Shown piece after piece: positions 55,660 to 63,739 of a DNA stretch of 64,000 nucleotides. Each line of letters opens with the position of its first letter. The first letter of the stretch is position 1. The notes beneath the pieces were generated by a model. That model was not told the DNA's origin. It worked only from the letters and a program-made list of their open reading frames with translations, and did no database searches. Both the position numbers and the translations under genes were made by a program. Source of the stretch: Nitratireductor sp. XY-223 (GTDB taxonomy: Bacteria > Pseudomonadota > Alphaproteobacteria > Rhizobiales > Rhizobiaceae); NCBI RefSeq assembly GCF_004959855.1, contig NZ_SPNT01000003.1, positions 186,001-250,000 of the forward strand, in the 5' to 3' direction.

Positions 55660-57048
55660 TCAATCGGACCAGTTGTTGGTCACGACAATGAAGTCTGTGC
55701 CCTTGTGGGCCTCGTCATTGATGCCTCCGTCGGCAATGACGATCGATGACCCGGGGACGGTCATCGCCAGCAGGCGCGAGCGCACGTATTGCGGCAGATG
55801 GATCCGGTCCAGCGTTGCGTGTATCGCCGACGACCAGGAGCCGCTGTATTCGTCGATATCGAGCAGTGCCGATGAGGCGACAATGTCATCGAGCCGCATG
55901 TGCTGCCACTGCAACTTGTCGCTCTCGGTGCGGTGGGCGATGGCTGTGAGGAAATGTGTGCCCAGCGGCTGTGTCGGGTTGTCGACAAAGACCGGCGCGT
56001 CGAAGAGCGGGTTGAATCCCTGCCGTACATAGATGTGCCCCGTCGAGAAACCGCCGCGACCGGTGTCCCGGTAAAGCTGCCGCGCCAGCGCTACCGAGAC
56101 GGCGCCGGTCGGCTCGATCGCCTTGTCCCGCTGGTAGCGCAGGATGGCTTCGCCGGTCTCGCTGCCGATCAGGCCGTCCGCATCGCCGGCCTCGAATCCC
56201 AGCTGATTGAGCATCGACTGGATGTCGCGTACCAGCTCCCGGCCGGTTCTCTGTGTAATCAGGATACGGATGGGTTCGCGCGAACTCGGCATGATGAAGC
56301 CGTCATCCCCATCCACGAGTTCCATATCCGCATCGAAACCGCTGCGAAGCTCGAGGCCGTCGGAACCCGGGGCGCTCGTGCCGGATTCGGTCTGCTCGGG
56401 ATTGCTTGCTCCGAAGACGACCACGGATCCCGTCGACTTGCGCTGCATGGGTTTCACGACGACCGGTGTGATCGCCGCCGACCGGGCAACGGTCCGCGCC
56501 GGCTTGCCGCCGGGATAGATCAGCTTGTCGTGGGTTACCGGCCGTGGGGTCCGTTCGTCGTCGGTGATCAGCACATGCGCGCCGGTCCCGGTAAAGCCGA
56601 AGAGCTGTTTGGCGAAACTGCCGGGCATGCGGATGCATCCGTGCGAGGCCGGATAGTCGGGAACATGGTCTGATTCGTGCAGGGCGATCCCGGACCAGGT
56701 CAGCCGCTGCATGAAAGGCATGGGCGCCTGGCTGTAGATGTTGGAATGGTGGTGACGTCGCTTTTCCAGCACGCTGAAAATGCCGGTCGGCGTATCGTGG
56801 CCCGCCTTTCCGGTCGAAACGTGCGAGCGTGCGACAAGCCTGTCGCCGACAATCACCCGCATCGACTGGTTGTCCAGCGAGACGAGCATGAGCACCGGCT
56901 CCGTCGGGCGGTCTTCCGGCAGGACGGACGATACCTCACCCGAATTCAACGACTGGATGCTTGTGGCCTTCGCCGGTTCGCCAGCAAACGGCGCGATCGC
57001 GGAGAAAGCAACCGCAGCGGCGACATTTTTCGAGGGCAGCAAACGCAT
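55660..57048 (-). CDS. L,D-transpeptidase with peptidoglycan-binding domain
   Basis: A 462-residue exported YkuD-family enzyme that crosslinks peptidoglycan or attaches proteins to it. Signal sequence about 1-25. The catalytic domain (about 50-160) has GIALHESDH and the nucleophile motif SHGCIR (135-140, Cys138). A PG_binding_1 domain follows at about 270-310 (DIQSMLNQLGFEAGDADGLIGSETGEAILRYQ). The C-terminal 150 residues have a repeated transpeptidase-like look (LGTHFLTAIAHR) without a second catalytic Cys. Independent of its neighbours. Confidence 0.9.
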   Translation of the reverse strand: MRLLPSKNVAAAVAFSAIAPFAGEPAKATSIQSLNSGEVSSVLPEDRPTEPVLMLVSLDNQSMRVIVGDRLVARSHVSTGKAGHDTPTGIFSVLEKRRHHHSNIYSQAPMPFMQRLTWSGIALHESDHVPDYPASHGCIRMPGSFAKQLFGFTGTGAHVLITDDERTPRPVTHDKLIYPGGKPARTVARSAAITPVVVKPMQRKSTGSVVVFGASNPEQTESGTSAPGSDGLELRSGFDADMELVDGDDGFIMPSSREPIRILITQRTGRELVRDIQSMLNQLGFEAGDADGLIGSETGEAILRYQRDKAIEPTGAVSVALARQLYRDTGRGGFSTGHIYVRQGFNPLFDAPVFVDNPTQPLGTHFLTAIAHRTESDKLQWQHMRLDDIVASSALLDIDEYSGSWSSAIHATLDRIHLPQYVRSRLLAMTVPGSSIVIADGGINDEAHKGTDFIVVTNNWSD

Positions 57049-57169
57049 GACAATACCCGCCTCCTGAGCCAGAAAACCGTAAGCCGACAGGATTAGAATT
57101 CCGTAAACCGGTTGTGCCGCATGGTCCGGGCTCGCGCAAGCCGGTCGGGCGCCGAGGATTTCATTGCCT

Positions 57170-57185
57170 TTTACGTAAACGTTAT
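57170..57185. promoter_or_regulatory. LiuR-like palindromic operator candidate
   Basis: TTTACGTAAACGTTAT lies 74 bases upstream of the DsbA-like gene. It contains the perfect palindrome TTTACGTAAA and matches 14 of 16 positions of TTTACGTAAACGTAAA, which as I recall is close to the MerR-family LiuR operator controlling branched-chain acid and fatty acid catabolism. Confidence 0.35.
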
Positions 57186-57258
57186 TTATCCCTAAGTGGA
57201 TGGACAGGGCAGGGTGTGCGGCATCAATGCCGCAAGCGATCGATCCGGGAGGTGTGAA

Positions 57259-57858
57259 TTGTCAAAAACCGTTGATTTTTATTATGATTTCGTAAGCAGT
57301 GCGTCCTATATCGCCTACAAGCGGCTTCCTGAAATGATCGAAAAGGCGGGCGGTACCATCAACTGGAAACCGATGGTTCTGGGTGGGGTTTTCAAGGCCG
57401 TCGGCAATTCCGGACCGGCGAACATCCCGGCCAAGGGCAAGTGGATGTTCGACGATTTGCAACGGATTTGCAGCCGGCACGGGTTCAGGTTCTCGGTCAA
57501 TCCGAAGTTTCCGCTCAACACGATCATGGTGCTGCGCGGCGCCGTAGCGGCCGAAAAACTGGGCGACGACGTGCGCAAGAAGTACATGGATGTCATGTTC
57601 GACGGTGCGTGGGCCAATGACGATGACCTGTCGGACCCGGCGGTCGTCATGGAGCTCATGGACAATGCGGGCCTGCCGGCGCAGGAAATCGCCAACATGG
57701 TACAGGACCAGGCGATCAAGGACGAACTGCGCACCAATACCGAGGCCGCTGTCGAGCGCGGCGCATTCGGCGCACCGACTTTCTTCGTCAACGGCGAGAT
57801 GCATTGGGGCCAGGACCGGCTTGACGACGTCATGGAAGCTCTCCACAGGCAGAAATAA
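57259..57858 (+). CDS. DsbA-like isomerase (2-hydroxychromene-2-carboxylate isomerase family)
   Basis: A 199-residue thioredoxin-fold protein of the kappa-GST/HCCA isomerase group. It opens KTVDFYYDFVSSASYIAYKRLP, with Ser residues where DsbA has its CxxC, and ends with the cis-Pro motif GAFGAPTFFVNGEMHWGQDRL. HCCA isomerases use glutathione in naphthalene breakdown; most homologues have unknown substrates. The start is TTG 57259 with GGGAGG six bases upstream, which beats other in-frame starts. Confidence 0.87.
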   Translation: MSKTVDFYYDFVSSASYIAYKRLPEMIEKAGGTINWKPMVLGGVFKAVGNSGPANIPAKGKWMFDDLQRICSRHGFRFSVNPKFPLNTIMVLRGAVAAEKLGDDVRKKYMDVMFDGAWANDDDLSDPAVVMELMDNAGLPAQEIANMVQDQAIKDELRTNTEAAVERGAFGAPTFFVNGEMHWGQDRLDDVMEALHRQK

Positions 57859-57931
57859 GTCAGGATTGACCGGGCGGGGTTGCTGTCCGTAACGTCATGT
57901 CCGGCGTTGCGGAGGAAAAGGATGCGGTTCC

Positions 57932-60607
57932 ATGTTTGACCTGTTGGTGCCGGCCCTGCTGCTGGCGGCGCTGCTGATCGTCGGACCTATTCTGGGAACC
58001 ATCGCGTTTTTCAAGGTGCGGTCGCTGCGGCGCGAGGTCGACGAGCTGCGTGCCCGGCTTGCGGGGCCGGTGCCGGAAATTTCCGCTGCGACATCGGTGC
58101 CGTCCGTCAAGCGCCCGTCCGAAAGACCGGAACCTCTAGAGTCCGAGGCGGAAGCCGGCGCAACGGAACCGTCAGCGACGCCCGCGCCCGACGACGCCGG
58201 AGAGGGGGGCGAGCAGCAACAGCCGCCCGCTGCAGCCCCGGGCAGGGCCGGTGGCGGATTGGAGGAAACGGTCGGCGCCAAGTGGGCGGTCTGGGTTGGT
58301 GGTCTCGCACTGGCGCTCGGGGCCGTGTTTCTGGTGCGATATACCATCGAGCAGGGCCTTCTCGGACCGGGTGCCCGGATAATCGCCGGATTGCTGTTCT
58401 CGGCGGCCTTGTGCGCCATTGGCGAGTGGACGCGCCGGCGCGGCGCTGCTTTTTCCGTCGGCGGATTTGAGAGTGCCAATATTCCCGCGATCCTGACGGC
58501 GGCGGGAACGCTGGGTGCCTTCGCGTCTATCTACGCGGCCTACCAGCTTTACGGATTCCTTGCCTCCGCGACGGCCTTTGTTGCGCTCGGTCTTGTTGCG
58601 GTGGCCACGATGGTTGCCGCACTGCTGCACGGCCCGTTGCTCGCCGCCCTCGGCATCATCGGCAGCTATCTCGTCCCGTTCCTCGTCAGCTCGCAGGAGC
58701 CGAACACGGCGGGCCTCGGCCTTTATGCCTTTGCCGTCTCGGTCGCGGCATTCGGCGTCGGGCGCCTGCGTCTGTGGCGCTGGCTGGCGGTGATAGCGGC
58801 GCTCGGCCTGGTGTTTTTCGGAGCCGTGCTGTTCGTCCTCGCATCGGCCGGGGAACGGCCGATCGTCGGGATTTACGTTCTCGCTGCCTGGGCGGCCATC
58901 TTCTACGTGTTCGTCTACAGCCTCTATGAACGGTCGGTGTCCGAACGGACGGCCAACGACCGGGTCGCCGTCTTGATGCTGTCCGCCGCGCTCCTGCTGG
59001 CGCTGGGGTTCGTGTTGGCCGAAACGGACGCCGCCACCGTCGTCGGGCTGCTGTTGCTGGTCTTCGTTCCCTTCGTTTCCGCCTTCTACTATTCCGCCGT
59101 CCGGTTCATCGTGCCGGTTGCCGGCATCATGGTCGTGGTCGGCTATGCGGGTTGGGATCTGTCGAGCGAGAGCTGGGCGCCCCTGGCCAACGGCTTCGAT
59201 GCGCTCGATCCGGTCGATCCTAACATCCTGCCCGGCTATCAGCAGAAGGCGTTGTCGCTCTTCGGCCTCCTCGGCTTTGCGGTTGCATTGCTGGCTGCCG
59301 CGACGGGCTTCCTTGGCGCCATGCGCTCCGCCGCACGTGTTCCGCTCGCCTTTGGCGGTGCCTTCGTTCCGGTCCTCGTCCTGGCGGTCTGCTACGCCCG
59401 CACGGACTTCCTCGATGTCTCGGTGCGCTTCGGTTCCCTTGCCCTGATTTTGAGTGTCGCTTTCTATTTTGCAGCCCTGTTCGCCGATCGCCGGCTTTCG
59501 GACCGGGATGACGGCCAGACAGGCGTGACGGCCAACTACCTGATCGCGGCGCTGTCGGCCCTGACGCTGTGCCTCTGCATGCTCCTTGAGCAGGGCGTGC
59601 TCACGGTCGCGCTTGCGCTGATGTCGCCGGCAACGGCCTATGTCTACAGCCGGCGCCCCCTTGCGGCGCTGCGGCCGCTGACGCTTGTCCCGGCGGTCCT
59701 GTGGGCCGCGCGCATCGCCTGGGACCCGGCGGTCGTTGGCGCTGACCTCGGCGATATGCCGGTCTTCAACTGGCTGCTCTACGGATATGGCGTACCGGCG
59801 GCCGGCTTCGCGGCCGCCGCCTGGTTGCTCGGCCGCCATGGCCGTGACCGCTGGCTGGAGGCCATGGAAGCCGTTGCCGTCGCGGTGGCAACGGCGGCAG
59901 TCGCGCTCATCGGCCTGCACGCACTCGACCCGGATTCGGTGTTCACGCCCATCGAAACACTGCCCGAGGCGGCAATGCTGGCGCTCGTCGGCGGGGGAGT
60001 GGCGCTCGGTCTCCTGCAGTTGAAGCTGACTGAGACAAGTGCGACGCTGCGCACTGCAGCCGATGTACTCGGCTATGCCGGAATGGTCGTCGCGGTGCTG
60101 GGCCTGCTGGTCGTCTTCAATCCGCTGCTGACCGGCGAAGCCATCGGGTCCGCGGCGATATTCAACAAACTTACGTTCAGCTATCTGCTGACCGGTCTGC
60201 TTTACGGAGCGCTCGGCTATCGCAGTTCTGCGCAGCGGCCCGCCTATTCGAGGGCCGCATACGCGCTGAGCGGTGTGCTGTTCTTTGCCTGGGTCAGCCT
60301 TTCCATCCGCCATTGGTTCCATCCGGTGGCTCTGAATGTCGGGCCGACCGGGGACCCCGAACTCTACACCTATTCGGCAGCGTGGCTGGCCATCGGCATC
60401 GCAATCCTCGCCGCCGGGATGGCAAGCGGTGTCAGGATGCTGCGGCTGTTGTCGGGCCTCATCATCGTGGCCGTGGTGGCCAAGGTGTTTGTTGTCGATA
60501 TGTCCAGCCTGACGGGTTTTCTGCGGGCTCTGTCGTTTATCGGTCTCGGCGCCGTGCTGGTCGCCGTCGGCCTCGTCTACCAAAGGCTGCTGCGCAGGCA
60601 GGCATAG
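57932..60607 (+). CDS. DUF2339 family large membrane protein
   Basis: An 891-residue protein with one N-terminal helix, a Pro/Glu/Ala-rich linker (about 40-115), a short basic coil region and then more than 20 predicted transmembrane segments from 115 to the end. The entry sequence GAKWAVWVGGLALALGAVFLVRYTIEQGLLGPG is typical of DUF2339. Function unknown. A 5-codon open frame (57922-57939) with a good ribosome site overlaps its start and might tune initiation. Confidence 0.85.
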   Translation: MFDLLVPALLLAALLIVGPILGTIAFFKVRSLRREVDELRARLAGPVPEISAATSVPSVKRPSERPEPLESEAEAGATEPSATPAPDDAGEGGEQQQPPAAAPGRAGGGLEETVGAKWAVWVGGLALALGAVFLVRYTIEQGLLGPGARIIAGLLFSAALCAIGEWTRRRGAAFSVGGFESANIPAILTAAGTLGAFASIYAAYQLYGFLASATAFVALGLVAVATMVAALLHGPLLAALGIIGSYLVPFLVSSQEPNTAGLGLYAFAVSVAAFGVGRLRLWRWLAVIAALGLVFFGAVLFVLASAGERPIVGIYVLAAWAAIFYVFVYSLYERSVSERTANDRVAVLMLSAALLLALGFVLAETDAATVVGLLLLVFVPFVSAFYYSAVRFIVPVAGIMVVVGYAGWDLSSESWAPLANGFDALDPVDPNILPGYQQKALSLFGLLGFAVALLAAATGFLGAMRSAARVPLAFGGAFVPVLVLAVCYARTDFLDVSVRFGSLALILSVAFYFAALFADRRLSDRDDGQTGVTANYLIAALSALTLCLCMLLEQGVLTVALALMSPATAYVYSRRPLAALRPLTLVPAVLWAARIAWDPAVVGADLGDMPVFNWLLYGYGVPAAGFAAAAWLLGRHGRDRWLEAMEAVAVAVATAAVALIGLHALDPDSVFTPIETLPEAAMLALVGGGVALGLLQLKLTETSATLRTAADVLGYAGMVVAVLGLLVVFNPLLTGEAIGSAAIFNKLTFSYLLTGLLYGALGYRSSAQRPAYSRAAYALSGVLFFAWVSLSIRHWFHPVALNVGPTGDPELYTYSAAWLAIGIAILAAGMASGVRMLRLLSGLIIVAVVAKVFVVDMSSLTGFLRALSFIGLGAVLVAVGLVYQRLLRRQA

Positions 60608-60641
60608 GTTTTTTGGGAAAGGCAACGCGCCGTCAGGGCGA

Positions 60642-61193
60642 TCAGACGGGATAGCCTTGCTTCAGGATCAGTCGCCACGCATCGTGGTTGATCTTCTCGA
60701 TCGTGCGAATGGAATTCCGGATCTTTCGTACTTCCGCCGCGTCGAGATCCTGGGTCTTGCCGAATTTGATGTCGCTCTTGGTTTCTGCGATGCGCATCAG
60801 GATCGTCTTCGCGTTCCTTCCCTGGTCATCGAAGGAATACAGGCAGTGATTGTAGCGGTTCTTGTGCTTGAGCACCTTGTGCATGGCGCCGGTCAGCTCA
60901 AGTATTTCATCTTTCGCCGAGGCCTTGACCCGTCCCATCTTGGCAAGCCGGTCGACGAGGTCGAGTCGCGCCCTTGTCGTGTTCAGCGTCAGGAATATGA
61001 CGATGGCCGTTTCCTTGTCGACACCGGCCAGTCCCGCGATGAAGTGAATGAGCAGGGTTTCTGTGTTGGTCCACGAATAGTTCATCTGCCCGACGAGCAG
61101 GAGAATCTCGTGGAATTGCGGCGTTGGCGCAGCCGCTCGGGCTTCGGCCGTCGCGCCGGGATTGCACGGCTCTGGTGGGCGGTCGGGTTTCAT
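60642..61193 (-). CDS. Hypothetical protein coupled to LuxR-type regulator
   Basis: A 183-residue soluble, helical, basic protein I do not recognise. Residues 25-80 (FHEILLLVGQMNYSWTNTETLLIHFIAG) and 100-125 (LELTGAMHKVLKHKNRYNHCLYSF) are the most ordered parts. The latter resembles the (R)NxxxH element of HEPN-like and 'non-processing RNA-binding' helical domains, but too weakly for a call. The start overlaps the LuxR stop by four bases (ATGA), so the two are made together. Confidence 0.7.
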   Translation of the reverse strand: MKPDRPPEPCNPGATAEARAAAPTPQFHEILLLVGQMNYSWTNTETLLIHFIAGLAGVDKETAIVIFLTLNTTRARLDLVDRLAKMGRVKASAKDEILELTGAMHKVLKHKNRYNHCLYSFDDQGRNAKTILMRIAETKSDIKFGKTQDLDAAEVRKIRNSIRTIEKINHDAWRLILKQGYPV

Positions 61194-61927
61194 CGGGCCG
61201 GCTGCCCGCTGCCGGCACCGTCGGCGAATTCTTCGAAATAGATCGCCGCTGCCTCGGTCCTGTTGCTAACACCCAGTTTCGCGATGATGTTGTGCATGTG
61301 CAGCTTCACCGTGTGCTGCGACAGGTTCAGTTCCGCTGCGACGATCTTGTTCTGGCAGCCCCGTGCAACGAGCGCGAGCACGTCGATTTCCCTGGCCGTC
61401 AGCTTCGCTCCGGTGCCGGGATTGCCGCTATGCCGGTGACCGCCGCCATTGACGTGATCGCCGGAATGTCCGTTGACCTGTTTTTGCTTGCCGCTGGCCT
61501 TCAGGAATTCCGGCGGCATGTAATCGCCGCCATTGATCATCAGCTGGACCGCGGACAACCAGATGTCGAGGCGCAGGTTCATTGGCAGGAAACTGCGCAC
61601 TGTGCCGTCAAGGGCCAGTTTGCGCGCGCTGTCCGGAAGCGTCTCGTACTGGTTGAACGCCATGCAAATGACCTGCGTCGGAAACACCCGGCGCAGCCTG
61701 CCAAAGGCGTCTGCCACGTGCTCGCACAGCGTTTCGTCAACAACAAGCAGAACAGCCCGATGTTTCAAGTCTTCAATGCTGTGAAACACGTCCTGGAAGT
61801 CGTTTTTCTTGACGACATCCAGTTCTTCCAGTTCTTCCACCAGCGCTTTTGCCAAACACTGGGCAAATTTCTGTTGCGGGCCGATATAGATCACGGCACG
61901 CAAGTATTCCTGAACTGCTGTACCCAT
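61190..61927 (-). CDS. LuxR/CsgD-like transcriptional regulator
   Basis: A 245-residue regulator. The N-terminal 125 residues look like a degenerate response-regulator receiver (RAVIYIGPQQKFAQCLAKAL ... AVLLVVDE) without the normal acidic pocket and phospho-Asp. A Gly/His/Asn-rich linker follows (about 145-170). The C-terminal LuxR helix-turn-helix is complete (LTAREIDVLALVARGCQNKIVAAELNLSQHTVKLHMHNIIAKLGVSNR). This layout matches CsgD-type biofilm regulators. It is divergent from the low-complexity protein gene across a 705-base AT-rich region. Confidence 0.85.
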   Translation of the reverse strand: MGTAVQEYLRAVIYIGPQQKFAQCLAKALVEELEELDVVKKNDFQDVFHSIEDLKHRAVLLVVDETLCEHVADAFGRLRRVFPTQVICMAFNQYETLPDSARKLALDGTVRSFLPMNLRLDIWLSAVQLMINGGDYMPPEFLKASGKQKQVNGHSGDHVNGGGHRHSGNPGTGAKLTAREIDVLALVARGCQNKIVAAELNLSQHTVKLHMHNIIAKLGVSNRTEAAAIYFEEFADGAGSGQPAR

Positions 61928-62632
61928 CGCTACCCCCGTGAGGAGGTCCCAGACCGGATAGGCTGTATCGGAGGCGTTTTGCTCGGCAAAGCATCACCGC
62001 CTCGCTGCAATTATTGAATGTTATCCACATTTTCCACAGGCGTATATAGATCATTCGATATATCTGCCTTTACTCGGCTGGAAAACGGTAACATACTGTT
62101 TGGCTTGTTTATTTTACGTGTTGTTTCGGGTTGCATTTCGCCGGGCCGGTGCCCGGGCGCCGAAATTCGGCCCGGAATACATAATTCGATCAGGTAAAAC
62201 TGACTAATTTCTTGGATTGATGCCAAAAGATAACAATACGAATTCATTTCAGATTCGTCTAAATATTGAAATAAAAGAAATTTTTGATTGCTTTCGAGTA
62301 TTTTGACAGTAGTTCTGAGCTAGTAGCAATTATCAGCTTATCAGCCCGCTCATTTCTTCTAAGAATATAAATTGCCGCAACGGGCGGGAATTCTAAGTCA
62401 AGAACAGTGTCACGAACGACGACTGGCGACGTGTCGCCATTTGTCGGAGCGGGCCTGTCTGCGCTGTCCTGCACCCGGCGGTTGTGTGCAACGAAGCAAA
62501 AAGGAGCAGTTCGAACGGGAAGACCGGGACGCATTACGCGACCGGCCTTCCGGATTTCAACGCAAGCAGCCGAGTACCGCTTTGTAGAAGAATGGCGGTG
62601 AGGCTGTCCTTCATTCATGTGAGGACAAACTC
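61928..62632. other. Long AT-rich intergenic region
   Basis: A 705-base divergent promoter region between the LuxR-like gene and the low-complexity protein gene. The stretch 62040-62400 is the most AT-rich part of the window's right end. It contains tandem DnaA-type boxes near its left end. Short open frames on both strands have no ribosome sites and uneven codon use, so I call no gene. Confidence 0.7.
62021..62038 (+). promoter_or_regulatory. Tandem DnaA-type boxes
   Basis: TTATCCACA (62021-62029), a perfect consensus DnaA box, is directly followed head to tail by TTTTCCACA (62030-62038). They lie about 95 bases upstream of the LuxR-like gene at the edge of AT-rich DNA. Confidence 0.5.
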
Positions 62633-63601
62633 ATGTCTGGAAAGAGAAACACAGCATACGACTGGAATGACAACCACGATTATCGCGACAAGGATTCCGG
62701 CGGCCATAAGGGCGGCAGGAAAAAGGGCGATGACAAGGACGGCAAGGACTATGGCGGCGGCCACGGCGGCCACGGCGATGGCAAGGACCACGACAAGGAC
62801 ATTGACATCGACATCCACGCCAAGCTGAAAGGTCAGGCGCAACTTCAGGGTCAGGGCCAGTTCCAGGCTCAGGTTCAGAAGAGCGTCAACAAGAACGACA
62901 ACGACAACAGCAACTACAACAAGAATGTAAACATCAACAAGTCCGAGAGCACGGCCACGGCGACTGCCAACGTGAACATGGACGGCGTGCTTCCGGAAAA
63001 AGACAATGATGGCGTCGACATCGATCTTTCCAAGGGTGTCAAGGTCGAGAACCTCCTCGTAAGCCAGAAGGGCGACATCGACTACAACCCGGGCAACGAT
63101 GTGTCGTTTGAAGACATCCTCAACAAGTCCCTGGACGGCAAAGGCAACGACACGGGAATCGTGTTCAGCCAGAGCAACTCGCTTGAGGACAACGACTACA
63201 TCAAAGATCCCGATGTCACCAACATGGGCAGCGGTGGCTTCAAGATTACCGGCAATGCCAAGGGCGGCAAGGCGTCCTCGGACGACGGTATCGACGCCGG
63301 CGGTAATGGCGGCGATGGCGGTGGCCACCCGTACTACTACTACAGAAAGCCGTACCACAAGAACGAAGAAGGCGCCGGTGGTGACGGTGGCGCAGGTGGT
63401 ACGTGGGGATCCAACAACAAGGATGACGGTTTCGTCGAAGGGATCTCAAGTGCAACGGCAGACGGCATCATCAATGCCGAGGCATTCAACCAGACCCTCG
63501 TCCAGGGTGCCAATGTTCTTGGCAACACGGTCGACATGACGGTGGTTGGCGGTGATTACACCCAGACCATGACCGGCGAAGACGCCGACGGTACGGCCTA
63601 A
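62633..63601 (+). CDS. Asp/Asn/Gly/Gln-rich low-complexity protein, possible surface or matrix protein
   Basis: A 322-residue protein without cysteines or an N-terminal signal peptide. Residues 1-60 are Asp/Lys/His/Gly-rich (GGHGGHGDGKDHDKDIDIDI). Residues 62-83 alternate Gln or Gly with hydrophobic residues (KGQAQLQGQGQFQAQVQK), an amyloid-like beta pattern. Residues 84-117 are Asn/Asp-rich. Middle segments look like short beta repeats. Residues 200-265 are Gly-rich with a YYYY run (234-237). The C-terminus is acidic (TMTGEDADGTA), as in type I secreted proteins. ATG 62633 has GAGGA seven bases upstream. The function is unknown; a secreted biofilm or adhesive protein controlled by the divergent CsgD-like regulator is my inference. 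Confidence 0.75.
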   Translation: MSGKRNTAYDWNDNHDYRDKDSGGHKGGRKKGDDKDGKDYGGGHGGHGDGKDHDKDIDIDIHAKLKGQAQLQGQGQFQAQVQKSVNKNDNDNSNYNKNVNINKSESTATATANVNMDGVLPEKDNDGVDIDLSKGVKVENLLVSQKGDIDYNPGNDVSFEDILNKSLDGKGNDTGIVFSQSNSLEDNDYIKDPDVTNMGSGGFKITGNAKGGKASSDDGIDAGGNGGDGGGHPYYYYRKPYHKNEEGAGGDGGAGGTWGSNNKDDGFVEGISSATADGIINAEAFNQTLVQGANVLGNTVDMTVVGGDYTQTMTGEDADGTA

Positions 63602-63617
63602 TTACTCCCAGGACCAA

Positions 63618-63644
63618 GGAGCCGGGCGGGTTTCGCCCGGCTCC
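63618..63644 (+). terminator. Hairpin after the low-complexity protein gene
   Basis: GGAGCCGGGCG (63618-63628), 5-base loop, CGCCCGGCTCC (63634-63644), then TCACTT, 16 bases after the stop. Eleven perfect pairs make a strong terminator-like hairpin, although the U tract is poor. Confidence 0.7.
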
Positions 63645-63739
63645 TCACTTCCCAAAAGCAGGCGCGCGACAGGCAGTTCGAACGATCTTGAAACATCAAA
63701 CGCGGCAATTCGGTTCAGTCGGGAGGCGCGTGCGGACCA

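Noticed and set aside
58172-60625. Minus-strand open frame of 817 codons opposite the DUF2339 gene.
   Set aside because: It is rich in Gln, Asp, His and Arg with no domain, as expected for the antisense of a hydrophobic GC-rich coding sequence; the sense strand has a clear membrane protein.
62000-62400. Chromosomal replication origin suggested by DnaA-type boxes and AT-rich DNA.
   Set aside because: Only two boxes are seen, and none of the genes I would expect near an origin (dnaA, hemE, repABC, parAB, gidAB) is in the window.
62259-62618. Minus-strand frame of 119 codons in the long intergenic region.
   Set aside because: Codon use changes along its length with the AT gradient, there is no ribosome site and no recognisable motif.
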